Positions 8,941-18,266 of a stretch of DNA of 64,000 bases are shown here, one piece after another. Under the pieces are notes generated by a model. It made no database searches, had not been told where the DNA came from, and worked only from the letters and a program-made list of their open reading frames with translations. The DNA lies in contig JAJOZX010000995.1 of assembly GCA_023014485.1 (NCBI GenBank), positions 360,001 to 424,000 of the forward strand, given 5' to 3'. The translations under genes and the position numbers were made by a program. The DNA is from Bathynomus jamesi. Lineage: Eukaryota; Arthropoda; Malacostraca; Isopoda; Cirolanidae. How positions within the stretch are numbered: position 1 is the first letter of the stretch; the number at the start of each line of letters is the position of its first letter.

Positions 8941-11885
8941 GGGTGATTCAAAAATATCGATTGTTAGATTTTTTCCGGGCCACCCTCTAATTATGTTTAA
9001 TTTGATAAAAACGTAATTTATACAAAATTTCAGGTGATTCTAATGTATTTTAGGGGTCGCTACCGTAATCTAAACTATTACTTTTCTATTTACTTTCAAG
9101 AAGTTGAGTTTTGAACTGTGACGTTTTTCTTATAATATCTATTCCGTGTGATAAGTGCGTTAATGCACATAGAGCTAACAGTGCTGAGTAAACACAACAC
9201 TCTTGTAACCATTTACACTCTGTTGTGACCGAATATTGAGGGCAACCGGCACTTGTACACTGTACTGTCGACTCTCGTCATGGAACCCCCGCCATCTTCT
9301 AGCAGGGGTACTGCTATGCACACAAGAAAAGTTACTAATATTTGGCTTATTGGACAACCATCAGATACACTTAAAACAACAGTTCTTCCATCAAAGCGAG
9401 AACCTATGGCTTTGTTTATGGCTTACACAAACAAAAAACAAACAATTCGAGAAGCCTGCTTGTCTACTGCAAATGATGTGTTGGCAGTAGGGGGAGGAGC
9501 ACTAATTCCAACTAAAAAGAAGTCGCACGTTGTTGACAAAATTGAGAAACTGTTCAAAGAATGGCAAGGATTAAAGAAAAATAAAGAGAATAAGGCGAAA
9601 TAATCAAAAAATCTATTAGATAAGCAAACCAAATGGAACCAAGAATTAGATAGCCTGTTTGATATAGCACATGCAGATGCTATGAAGCTAATTGATATTG
9701 AAGAAGATAAGCTATTTCTAAAACTCCAGCGAGAACAGGGGTGAAAAGGAAAAATGGATGGGATTGATAAAGAGTTTGCAAAGAAAGAAAAGTATGCTAA
9801 GAAAAAGGAAGAACAATTAAACATAAGAAAAGCGAGAAATGTCGAGATTTGAAGAAACTGTAGTTCTCAGTGACTCAACTAGCAGTTCTGGTGCTGAAAG
9901 ACAAAATACAACATCTGATGAAGAGTTTACGGTTGATCCTAGTGAACCATCCACCTCAAAACAGACTGTACGAAAGAAACAAAAATTGCTTGATGATACA
10001 TTGCTTGCAGCCCTTGATGTAACAAAAATGAGTAATAGAAGTGCATCATTAGTGATGATACCAACGATTGAAGGTCTTGGAAAAAATGCAGAAGAATTCA
10101 ATGTTAGTTATTCATCTATAAAAAGAGCAAGAGAAAAATTTCGGAAAAAATTTGGAGAAAATTTAAAGAAAGAGTTTAAAGCTGATGTTCCTTTAACCAT
10201 TCATTGGGACGGAAAACTAATAGAAGACATAACAGGACGAGAAGTTGTTGAACGACTCCCTATACTGATTTCAGGAGATGGCATTGATCAACTTCTTGGT
10301 GCTCCAAAAATCACTGCAAGCACAGGAGAATTAACTGCAAATGCCGTCCACCAAGCTTGTTTGGATTGGGATATCTCAGACAAAATAAAATGCATGTGTT
10401 TTGACACCACAGCATTGAATACAGGTCGTAGAAATGGTGCCTGTGTTCTTCAAGAATAGAAAATGAACAAACGTATGCTGCGGCTGGCCTGCAGACATCA
10501 CATACTAGAAATAGTGTTAGAAGCTGTTGTTTCGCATTCATTGCCTGCATCATCAGGACCTGATATTGCAATTTTCAAACGATTTAGAATGAAATGGTCA
10601 AAATTAGACACAAAAAAACTACAGAACAGCATTAGATGATCCAAATACCATACCCAGTATTACTGACATAAAAGCAGAAGTGATTGAGTTTGCTACCACT
10701 CAACTTGAAGAACATCAACCTCGTGACGATTACAAAGAATTGCTGGAACTGACAATCATTTTCTTTGGTGGAGTACCAAAGAGAGGAGTTTCATTCAGAA
10801 GACCAGCTGGCGTTCACCGAGCAAGATGGATGGCAAAAGTCATTTATGCTATGAAAATTTGGTTGTTTAAAACAATTTAAATTAACACCCAGAGAAGAAA
10901 AAGGCCTTAGAGATATCTGCCTCTTTGCTGTACACATATATGTTAAATCCTGGTTTACAGCGTCAGTTTCAGTTCTCGCTCCTCGTCTCGATTTAGAGAT
11001 GTTGAAGAAACTGCAACTGTACAAACTAAAAGATGAACGCATTGCAACTGTTGCCCTGAAGAAAATGATGAATCATTTATGGTATCTTTCAGAGGAGTTA
11101 ATAGCATTTGCTTTCTTTGATGATGGTGTGCTACACCAAACTAAAAACCGAATGAAGCAAGCATGGCAAAACGGCGCCGAACCAAATCCAGAGAAAAAAA
11201 GCGGTTATTGACCCTGAAGTTATTGAAAACAGAGAACTGGAAGACTTTGTTAGTGCAAATACAAAATAATTTTTTAATAGACTTGGTTTACCATCAACGT
11301 TTCTTAATAAGAACTCTGAAGAGTGGAATGAAGATGACTGCTACAACAACGTAAAACAAGTCATAAGAAAAATTCAAGTTGCTAATGACAATGCAGAAAG
11401 AGGAGTTAGATTAGTCGATGAATACAACAAACTAATCACAAATGATGAAGAACAGAAACAGTATCTCCTCCAAGTGGTAAAGAAATGTAGAGCTGCCCTT
11501 CCAAATAAAAATAAGAAGACAATATCATCATTAAGAACTTAACAGTGAAATATAATGAACAAAAGGTTATTATTATTACGGAAGTCTTATTATTATTACA
11601 GAAGAATTGTCAATTTGAAAATGTAGAGTGGTTATGATAGGCCTACCAGGGAACTTCTTAAAAAAAGAAGGTAACGCACCGTACGCTTTACCTCAGGGGT
11701 GGTGTGGAAACAGCATATATTTCTTATTTTGTGTCTGATTTTCAACTTATGGTAGCGACCCCTAAAAATTATTTTTTTTAATTCAAAATTTGCATGCATT
11801 ACTTTTTCACCAAATTAAACATAATCAGAGGGTGGCCCGGAAAACAATTCCAAAAATTTTTTTTCGGTCAATTTTTGAATCACCC
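8941..11885 (+). mobile_element. DNA transposon TE-B with about 140-bp inverted ends and TA target site
   Basis: The left end gggtgattcaaaaat (8941-8955) is the complement of the right end ending at 11885. The match continues inward with tccgggccaccctct, attatgtttaattt and, about 110-130 bp in, aggggtcgctacc. TA flanks each end (8939-8940 and 11886-11887). A TA duplication is the rule for Tc1/mariner and some other cut-and-paste elements. The 2.9-kb element carries one broken transposase-like gene. The left side abuts a (TC)n(TA)n array and the right side a CR1 fragment. Confidence 0.75.
9280..11541 (+). pseudogene. TE-B transposase-like protein, broken
   Basis: The ATG at 9280 starts a frame that stops at 9601, and translation continues in pieces to about 9835. 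The piece 9839-10459 contains HWDGKLIEDITG (first Asp), PILISG, QLLGAPKI and CFDTTALNTG (second Asp). After a stop, 10463-10640 contains ACRHHILE (CxxH) and GPDIAIFKRF. Later pieces hold HRARWMAKVIYAMKIWLF, KSWFTA, HLWYLSEE and NDNAERGV (to 11541). The D...D...CxxH order parallels TE-A, and I infer a transposase. At least five stops or frameshifts break it. I have the impression that this family is widespread in arthropod and cnidarian genomes but cannot name it with certainty. Confidence 0.65.
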
Positions 11886-12659
11886 TATGACGAAGATAGA
11901 GGTAAAATTCAGGAAGATCTGAATAAAATCGTTGATTGGTCAGTCACATGGCAAACGAGATTTAACGTTGATAAGTGCAAAATTTTACATATAGGTTCGC
12001 GTAACGGTAAATTTGCGTATAGTATGTCAGGGAAAGATTTAACAAGCGTAGAGCAGGAAAAAGATTTAGGAGTTATAGTCACTGGTGATTTAAAAGTAGC
12101 GAAACAAAGTACAGCAGCGGTCAATAAGGCGAACAAAGTGTTAGGTTTTATAGCTCGAAATTTTGAGTACAAATCGCGCGATATTATAGTTCCACTTTAT
12201 AAATCATTAGTTAGACCCCATTTGGAGTACGCGGTCCAATTTTGGAATCCGTATATGCGCAAAGATATAGACAAAATCGAAAGAGTTCAAAGACGAGCAA
12301 CTAAGATGATTCCGTCGCTTAGGTCAAAGTCGTACGAGGATAGGCTTAAGGAGTTAAAATTGACAACACTCGAGACCAGGAGGTTAAGGGGTGATCTAAT
12401 CCAGGTTTTCAAAATTATGAATGGGTTCGATAACGTAGATAGAGATAGCTTTTTCGAAATATCTCAATATAATAGGACTAGAAATAACGGGTGTAAGTTG
12501 ACAAGTAGAAGGTTCGAGACAGCAGTTGCGAAAAACTTTTTTACGCATAGAATAGTAAATAGCTGGAATAGTTTGCCGGTAGAAGTAATTAGTAGCACGT
12601 CTATAAACATGTTTAAAAATCGATTAGACGCATATGTTGATAGAAAGGGTATAGTTTAA
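11886..12659 (+). pseudogene. CR1 ORF2 fragment (reverse transcriptase C-terminal region)
   Basis: Open frame covering the post-catalytic part of CR1 ORF2: FNVDKCKILHIGSRN (thumb start), KDLGVIVTGDLK, FIARNFEYKS, KSLVRPHLEYAVQFWNP, ERVQRRATKMIPSL and the C-terminal NSWNSLPVEV. The palm motif FADD and everything upstream are missing because the copy is truncated at 11886. There is no frameshift. The upstream open frame reads through the TE-B end and has no meaning. The stop TAA at 12657-12659 matches the related ORF2 at 52092. Confidence 0.85.
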
Positions 12660-13392
12660 GGTAGTAAAATTAAGGCTTTCTGGGGATAGATCCCACAGCT
12701 CAACACAAGTGTTGTGGGATATAGGGAGGCAGCGTCTTGGGTTAGGGGATACTCTCTGTCCTTACACACCCCATTTAAAGAGATTCCTCTGCCGAGCGGT
12801 GCCCCCCATAGTACTGTGAGGTATTGAAAAACTCATGATCTTCACTTGCCCCACAAACACCTTTAAATGGGAGACCCAAAATGGGTGCACACACATTTCT
12901 ACATTACTGTACAGTCTTTACAGCCACACCTACTCTTTTTCTCGTAAGTGTATATTTTGTAATGTATATGATTGTAAATTTTGACTTGGTCCGCTATCGA
13001 TGTGGACCGTGACTTCATGGATGCCGTAATGAAATTGACTGGATTCTTTGGATCCGATATATTTGCATGTCCTTTATAAATAGATATAGAGTGTAACATA
13101 TTTGTGGATAGTAGTCTATTATGACTTGATCCTCTGGATCAGAGATTCTATCTTTAGTTTTAAATCGATAATTAATGTTTTAAATTGATAATTATTTAGT
13201 TTCGTAAAAATTGGTCGTTGCCAATTTACCGGCAGTTTTTACATAAATTTCTTATGTTTTTGTGGTTCGGAACCCACGTAAAATTGTAGGTCCCCTCCGC
13301 CACCACGGAGGACATACACAATACACGAACACAGTTAGGTGGACCAGCCATGAGTGGATCCTAGGGTCTTTGTTGGTCTGAAACATTATAAC

Positions 13393-13396
<4 letters not shown>
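12660..13396 (+). other. CR1 3' UTR with conserved stems
   Basis: No coding. Stem-forming pairs are atcccaca/tgtgggat (about 12690-12722) and ccatttaaag/cctttaaatgg (about 12770-12872). Both are also present in the copy at 51.85-52.08 kb. The end (ggtctttgttggtctgaaac) is shared by the CR1 copies at 15.3 and 48.4 kb, and in part at 59.95 kb. Confidence 0.6.

Positions 13397-13439
<43 letters not shown>
13395..13439. repeat. (TA)n microsatellite
   Basis: TA array directly after the CR1 3' end. It may have grown from the AT-rich CR1 tail. Confidence 0.9.
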
Positions 13440-13440
<1 letters not shown>

Positions 13441-13442
<2 letters not shown>

Positions 13443-13626
13443 GAAGGAAACCACTCTTCAGGAAGACGTAAATTTTTATTTCTTAACACCAATACAGTTT
13501 CTGCTCCTCGCGAGCTATTGTCATTTGCCATTTGGTACCAATTGACCAGGGCTCGCGAGGAGACGAAACTGTATTGGTGTTAAGAAATAAAAATTTACGT
13601 CTTCCTGAAGAATGGTTTTTTCTTCA
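13441..13626. repeat. Foldback: about 74-bp inverted arms around a 38-bp spacer
   Basis: 13441-13514 (containing ttcaggaagacgtaaatttt and acaccaatacagttt) is repeated inverted at 13552-13626 with one or two differences. The right arm read toward the outside resembles the ends of the neighbouring Penelope element in layout, with a phrase like tcctgaagaatggttttttcttcat. A relation is possible but unproven. Confidence 0.85.
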
Positions 13627-13795
13627 TACTTCATCGCGACAGTGCGTTATTTTACATTATATATATATATATATATGATGAATAAAACCACGAAGGAAAG
13701 GAAACACAAAAAGGTGCTCAAGCGCTTTCGTCTAATGACATCCTCAGGAACACTGAAGTACATAAAACGTTACGGCCTATATATAGGTTACAGAA

Positions 13796-13848
13796 AAAAA
13801 AAATAAAATAAAAAATAAATAAATAAATAAATAACATACATACACACA

Positions 13849-13884
<36 letters not shown>

Positions 13885-13899
13885 CATATCTACACACAC

Positions 13900-13949
<50 letters not shown>
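13796..13949. repeat. (AAAT)n and (TA)n arrays inside the Penelope 3' region
   Basis: AAAT-rich tract 13796-13833 followed by interrupted TA/CA repeats 13851-13949. Confidence 0.9.
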
Positions 13950-13953
<4 letters not shown>

Positions 13954-14155
13954 AAACGGAGAAGTAAAAATTAACAAAGAGGCATACAGATTTGTAAGGA
14001 AAAATATCGATTTTTAGCACAAGATCAAATGAATTATAAAAATACAAATTTATACTGGAAATCTGCCCGGGTTTTAACACTTTGCCTTTTATAGTCAAGT
14101 TTCGATATATATATAATAAAATGAAGATTAAAAGTTAATAAAGTGGCATACAAGT

Positions 14156-15184
14156 TTACCAAAGATTTAGCGTCCTACCCTTTTTATCTAAATCTGTTTT
14201 GAAGGAATTCAAAACAACAGGATCGAGTTGAAAAAGACCTTTGCTTATGTTGAAGTTATTTGAAAGTTGGACAATGGCAGACTCAAGAATATTTCTGTTA
14301 ACAATGTTGCTAGAGTGAAATAACACTGAAGCATTATTCCAATCAATACAGTGGGATAACTCTGACAAATGGACAAAAAGAGCACTGGACAACTGTCTTG
14401 TTCTAACGGAATATTGATGCTGTTTTATACGTGTGTGCAAATCCTTTCCCGTCTGACCTATGTAAAAGGAATCACATTGTTTACACCCAATTTTATAGAT
14501 AATGCCTGAATTATTGGTAGGGCTATTTTTTACTATGATATTTTTCACAATATTGTTATATGAAAATACTACATTAATATCCAAAAGTTTAAGTACATTA
14601 GCAATGCCTAAAAAGCCCGGGAAAAATGGAAGTACTAAAATATTTTTTGACAAAGTACGAGTGTTATTATTGACACGATAGAAAGTTCGTTTTGCCTTGT
14701 TGAGACAAGATTCCATAAACGCAGGTGGATAACACAGATCACTTCCAATACCGTTGATTTTTTCCAATTCGGCATCGATGTATTCCGGACTGGCGATCCT
14801 AAGGGCGCGGAGAAACATTGATGAAAAAATGGCCTTCTTAGTGGGGGTGTCATGTCCCGAGTAAAAGTGTACGTAGGACAAATTGTTTGTTGTTTTCCGA
14901 TAGATACTAAACTTAAAACCTGGGCTTTCCCTATGTACACGCACATCCAAAAATGGGATTGAATTGTCTTGTTCCACTTCTAAAGTAAACTTAATGGAGG
15001 GGACTTGATCATTTAACTGAAGGAGGAAGTTATCCAGGTCACGATTCATGGGCCAGATACACAAAATATCGTTGACGTACCGCAACCAAGGGATGCCAAC
15101 CCCCAGGATTCTCGGAATGTAAGTAATTTCGAAAAACTCCATATAAATATTGGAGAGGAGGGGCGATAAGGGGTTGCTTCGTGG
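14156..15184 (-). pseudogene. Penelope reverse transcriptase C-terminal part plus GIY-YIG endonuclease
   Basis: Open from about 15184 (no start; the 5' part is lost) to 14156, about 342 codons. It begins with NPLSPLLSNIYMEFFE (the conserved PLSP...IYM block of Penelope RTs), then the catalytic box LRYVNDILCIW, IPFLDVRV and YRKTT. The C-terminal GIIYKIGCKQCDSFYIGQTG with RIKQH is the GIY-YIG nuclease, including the CxxC insert typical of Penelope. The RT box reads YVND where YVDD or YADD is expected, so one catalytic Asp appears to be Asn. The frame is otherwise open. The protein cannot reverse-transcribe because its RT N-terminal half is missing. Confidence 0.85.
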
Positions 15185-15236
15185 TTTTATTCATCATAAA
15201 TATTTTTCACGTGTTTACTTTCGTGAAATAATTTTC

Positions 15237-15265
15237 ATATATATATACATATATATATATATATA
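15237..15265. repeat. (TA)n microsatellite
   Basis: Short interrupted TA array between the Penelope end and a CR1 3' end. Confidence 0.85.
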
Positions 15266-15475
15266 CTTGTATAATGTTATAATGTTTCAGACCAACAAAG
15301 ACCCTAGGATCCACTCATGGCTGGTCTACCTAACTGTGGTTGTAATTGTGTATTGCGCATGTCCTCCGTGGTGGCGGAGGGGACCTACAATTTTACGTGG
15401 GTTCTGAACCACGAAAACCTTAATTTTATTACCTTAAACTATACCCAATCTATCAACATATGCGTCAGTAGTATG
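15266..15475 (-). mobile_element. CR1 LINE 3' end with 3' UTR deletion
   Basis: Minus-strand copy of the CR1 terminus: the 8-mer tail near 15270, the ggtctttgttggtctgaaac-type end, the cgccaccacggaggac block, then directly the last 20 or so codons of ORF2 (ending DRLGIV, stop near 15434). About 500 nt of 3' UTR present in the other copies are missing. The junction falls at acc|ttaatttta. It is either a deletion or a short-UTR subfamily. Confidence 0.75.
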
Positions 15476-15532
15476 GGCACAAAGTGCACGAGTGCAATTG
15501 CAATGCAATGTTACGAAATGTTGCAAGAGTGC

Positions 15533-15660
15533 TAACCCCACCCCCTTTGTTGCAAGATTGCCAACCCCCACCTCCTTTTCTTGCAAGATTGCCAACACCC
15601 AACCCCCTTGTTGCAGGGCACCCCCAACCCCCTTTGTTGCCAACCCCAAATTGAGGTTGC
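15533..15660. repeat. C-rich short tandem repeat (ttgcaagattgccaacccc units)
   Basis: Four or five degenerate units of about 28-33 bp with ttgcaagattgccaac and CCCC runs. The G-rich strand could form quadruplex-like structures. No coding support. Confidence 0.7.
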
Positions 15661-15806
15661 AAAGCCTCTTTGGGGGAGAAGGTGGGACGGCCTCACCCCA
15701 TAAAGGGGCAGAGAGAGAGAGGAGGAAGGGAGCAGGTGTTCGTCCGACAGCTGTCAGACGCATATGGGGTCTTCAGCCACCCTGCCGATCTCTTATAGGC
15801 CCCTAA

Positions 15807-16290
15807 TCAGCCAGTTGGCTGAGTTGCCAGATAGCGCCATGTATTTAATTTATTCCATATATTCAGCCATTTGGCTGCTGAGTTGCCAGATATCGCCATA
15901 TATTTATTTACTCCATATATTAATGTTGGCTTAGATTGCTGAGTTGACAGTTTGCGCTATGTATTTAATTAAAGTATATATTAATCAGCCAGGGCCAGCG
16001 GGCGCCACAGCCAGTTGGCTTAGAAGGCTGAGTTGCCAGATAGCGCCACGTATTTAATTATTCCTTATATTATTCAACCATTTGGCTGCTGAGTTGCCAG
16101 ATAGCATTTTAATTGTTCAGATATACCTTATTAGGGAGAGTTGCTAAATACCACCATATATTTTAATTTTTATTATAGGGAGTTGCTAAATATCACCATT
16201 AATTTTAATTTATATGAGGATAGTTGTCAGGTACCACCATTTATTTTAATTTTTATTTATATTATGGACATAATCATGTTCAAGGAATAA
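15807..16290. repeat. Degenerate tandem repeat, unit about 70-85 bp
   Basis: Repeats of the theme cagccatttggctgctgagttgccagatagcgccatgtatttaatt. The units shorten and diverge toward 16290 (gttgctaaataccaccatata). It lies between the CR1 fragment and the Polinton region. The remainder up to 16600 is AT-rich with repeated catagtattaacaaaatatta phrases and no gene. Confidence 0.7.
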
Positions 16291-16604
16291 GTAAAACACC
16301 AATACAACGTTCTGTTTATGAATTAATGGATATACAATGGGGCATATATATATGATCAAATAATAGAACGGAAAATATATAATCATACAAAGCATAGTAT
16401 TAACAAAATATTAGTACGGGAAGATATATAGTTATATTAATTATATATAATCATACAAAACATAGTATTAACAAAATATTAGAAAAATACGCATATATAT
16501 TAAATTATATTCAAAATATGCAAAACGTGTAATCATATTATTACAGGAAATATACAAAATGTATAATCATATTATTACAGAAAATATATATATATATATT
16601 ATCT

Positions 16605-16958
16605 TTACGTTCTACGGTGCAAAACGGTAAACTCGCATTTGATAGAGTCAATATCAACATCGGCATTACTTTGTACGATGTGGTAAAACCGTCCAAGCAT
16701 CACTTCACCGTTTAACTGATGCGGCGGTCTATACTCGACATAAATGGCCTTCATATCGTTTAATACTATTTTTTTACCCACTTTACACTCGGCGGGCAAG
16801 TTGTCTTTAAGTACAGCTAGAACACATTCAAAAGCACGCACAAAAATGTCATCGTTAACCACAACATTAAATACAAGTTTGTAATCATGCTTTTCCAATC
16901 GAAGATTTTTTCTTAACGTCCCGGCCTTTTTAATCGTGAACTCTTCTTCACTCAACAT
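16605..16958 (-). CDS. Hypothetical Polinton protein, 117 aa
   Basis: Intact frame from the ATG at 16958 to the stop at 16605. Its start overlaps the end of the upstream ORF (16948) by 11 nt, a compact virus-like arrangement on the same strand. The sequence is mixed alpha/beta in character, with charged N-terminal EEEFTIKKAG and a C-terminal CEFTVLHRRT. No signal peptide or membrane span is evident. I do not recognise a domain. The association with the Polinton block rests on position and strand only. Confidence 0.55.
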   Translation of the reverse strand: MLSEEEFTIKKAGTLRKNLRLEKHDYKLVFNVVVNDDIFVRAFECVLAVLKDNLPAECKVGKKIVLNDMKAIYVEYRPPHQLNGEVMLGRFYHIVQSNADVDIDSIKCEFTVLHRRT

Positions 16959-17349
16959 AGCAGGATTGGAAATATTCTACCAAATCGTAACGACACCTAT
17001 CCACTATATAGAGGTACAGCTCTTCAGGGTGAACAGTGTAGGCGAGCTCAGCTCTGTACTTCTCAAGTGCTCTGTACCAAAGCTCAGGATATTTCGAAGA
17101 ATCTAAACCTTTTAAATATGCATTCAGATCCATACCGTTCTCCCCCTGTTCATTCCTACATTCAACAAATTCGTCGAGCAGAGCGGTGTAAGCGTATTCA
17201 AGTACCGTGTCAAAATAAATCATGTCTGTAACACGCGCGTCTAATATAGGCTTCAGCTTACGGAAGCCGACGATCTGAAACATTCTGTCGAGGATGAAAC
17301 GGTTTCGTGTAGGAACAAGAACGTCATTATCAGCTGTGTTCTTCCACAT
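16948..17349 (-). CDS. Hypothetical Polinton protein, 133 aa
   Basis: Intact frame, ATG at 17349. Acidic and probably helical, with aromatic-rich stretches (TVLEYAYTALLDEF, PEELYLYIVDRCRYDLVEYF). It overlaps the next ORF by 11 nt and begins 3 nt after the stop of the preceding small ORF, so the three form a tight cluster. No known domain recognised. Being open over 133 codons beside a shattered polymerase is notable but not by itself evidence of selection. Confidence 0.55.
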   Translation of the reverse strand: MWKNTADNDVLVPTRNRFILDRMFQIVGFRKLKPILDARVTDMIYFDTVLEYAYTALLDEFVECRNEQGENGMDLNAYLKGLDSSKYPELWYRALEKYRAELAYTVHPEELYLYIVDRCRYDLVEYFQSCYVE

Positions 17350-17352
17350 CAG

Positions 17353-17511
17353 TCATATATCAATGCGTGGTTGTTCGTTATTTACACTCAATGTACAAAC
17401 AATGGTATATAAGGAGGCGTCACTAATGACATCTCCTATTGTATCTACGTCAGCTGGTATTTCATAACGGTCCTCAGCCCACCTCTCAACCACCACGAAG
17501 ATTTTATGCAT
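17353..17511 (-). CDS. Small hypothetical Polinton ORF, 52 aa
   Basis: ATG at 17511 (MHKIFVVVERWAEDRY...), stop TGA at 17353-17355, immediately before the 133-aa ORF start at 17349. Its inclusion rests on tight packing with its neighbours. The family is unknown. It may extend upstream without an ATG (VIYLSLEEM...). Confidence 0.4.
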   Translation of the reverse strand: MHKIFVVVERWAEDRYEIPADVDTIGDVISDASLYTIVCTLSVNNEQPRIDI

Positions 17512-17729
17512 CTCTTCAAGACTTAAATAAATAACGTTACGTTTGCTTCCATGCCTGCAGTCGTTTCAAACACAGTTAATGGTGCCGGTTTCTCGCCTAA
17601 ATACGCGCAATGACTTCGTCACGGAGACGTCGTACGAGGCGTTGAGAATGCTTCTCAAAGGGAGTTCCATCGTATTCACACGGATCGAGATGACTATGAC
17701 ACAACCACTCGGCTCAAGCTCTGAGATGA

Positions 17730-18017
17730 CTATGAGCCACAGGAGGCAGGCGGGTAGGATCGGATCGACGGGTGGGGTGAATCACCCTGATGAAACGTGA
17801 ATGGGTTTGTTGAACTCGTATGCTCCGTGAGGAGTGAGTCACACCATAATCTAATCGCGTAGAGTATTTGAATGGCCTGGCCCTTCGCACGATTCAATGC
17901 AGCTTTAAAAGATGCAAAGGAGGCGGGGATAGGAAGTTTATCAGTATCCACTACATCTACGCACTTGGCAGGATACCACTTCATAAATGTTGAACACGCG
18001 ATATTAAAGGTAGCCAT
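17730..18017 (-). CDS. Possible small Polinton ORF, 95 aa
   Basis: ATG at 18017 followed by FNIACSTFMKWYPAKCVDVV and an Ala/Lys-rich helix. The last 25 residues become low-complexity Pro/Ser-rich. It lies between the small-ORF cluster and the polymerase on the same strand. No family recognised. The far end may be out of frame from the real protein. Confidence 0.35.
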   Translation of the reverse strand: MATFNIACSTFMKWYPAKCVDVVDTDKLPIPASFASFKAALNRAKGQAIQILYAIRLWCDSLLTEHTSSTNPFTFHQGDSPHPSIRSYPPASCGS

Positions 18018-18266
18018 TTTCTTCTATGCGAGAGAATACACGTCTGAGCTCAAGGGTATACAGAGGTCAACTGAGTACGGAAGGGTAGAGGTCCGCTCAG
18101 GTTCCGGCGTGATTCACGTCGCCGGTCTTACAGTGGGCGGAGCTTAACTTTTATTGTACACACGCAAAGTAAAACGCTAGTTGAAACATGATTTATTTAA
18201 TAAACGAAATAATCAAGACGTATATAATTACAAATACGTTTAATAATTAAGTTAGCAATAGACATA

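Larger units (their letters stand above)
11886..13396 (+). mobile_element. CR1 LINE, 5'-truncated copy
   Basis: Contains the last 258 codons of ORF2 (11886-12659), the 3' UTR, and a 3' tail ending in two copies of an 8-mer-like unit (acattataacattat) before (TA)n. It matches the near-complete CR1 at 48.3-56.1 kb closely, with about six amino-acid differences over the shared part by eye. Its 5' edge is exactly the end of TE-B. Confidence 0.85.
13676..15198 (-). mobile_element. Penelope-like element, 5'-truncated, with inverted end
   Basis: The plus-strand left end tgatgaataaaaccacgaag (13676-13695) is repeated inverted at 15177-15198 (cttcgtggttttattcatca). Inside on the minus strand is the end of a Penelope RT and a GIY-YIG endonuclease. 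Penelope elements often carry inverted or tandem partial terminal repeats and are 5'-truncated, as here. The left region also holds the segment gctcaagcgctttcgtctaatgacatcctcagg in pieces, typical of the 3' terminal repeat. Confidence 0.8.

Noticed and set aside
13718..14098. Minus-strand ORF rich in Ile-Tyr repeats
   Set aside because: It is a translation of the (TA)n array and has no domain.
17400..17415. TATA box (tatataagg) on plus strand
   Set aside because: It lies inside a minus-strand ORF with no plus-strand gene downstream.
17543..17800. Plus-strand ORF of 85 aa
   Set aside because: It runs opposite to the Polinton gene direction and has no domain; likely chance.
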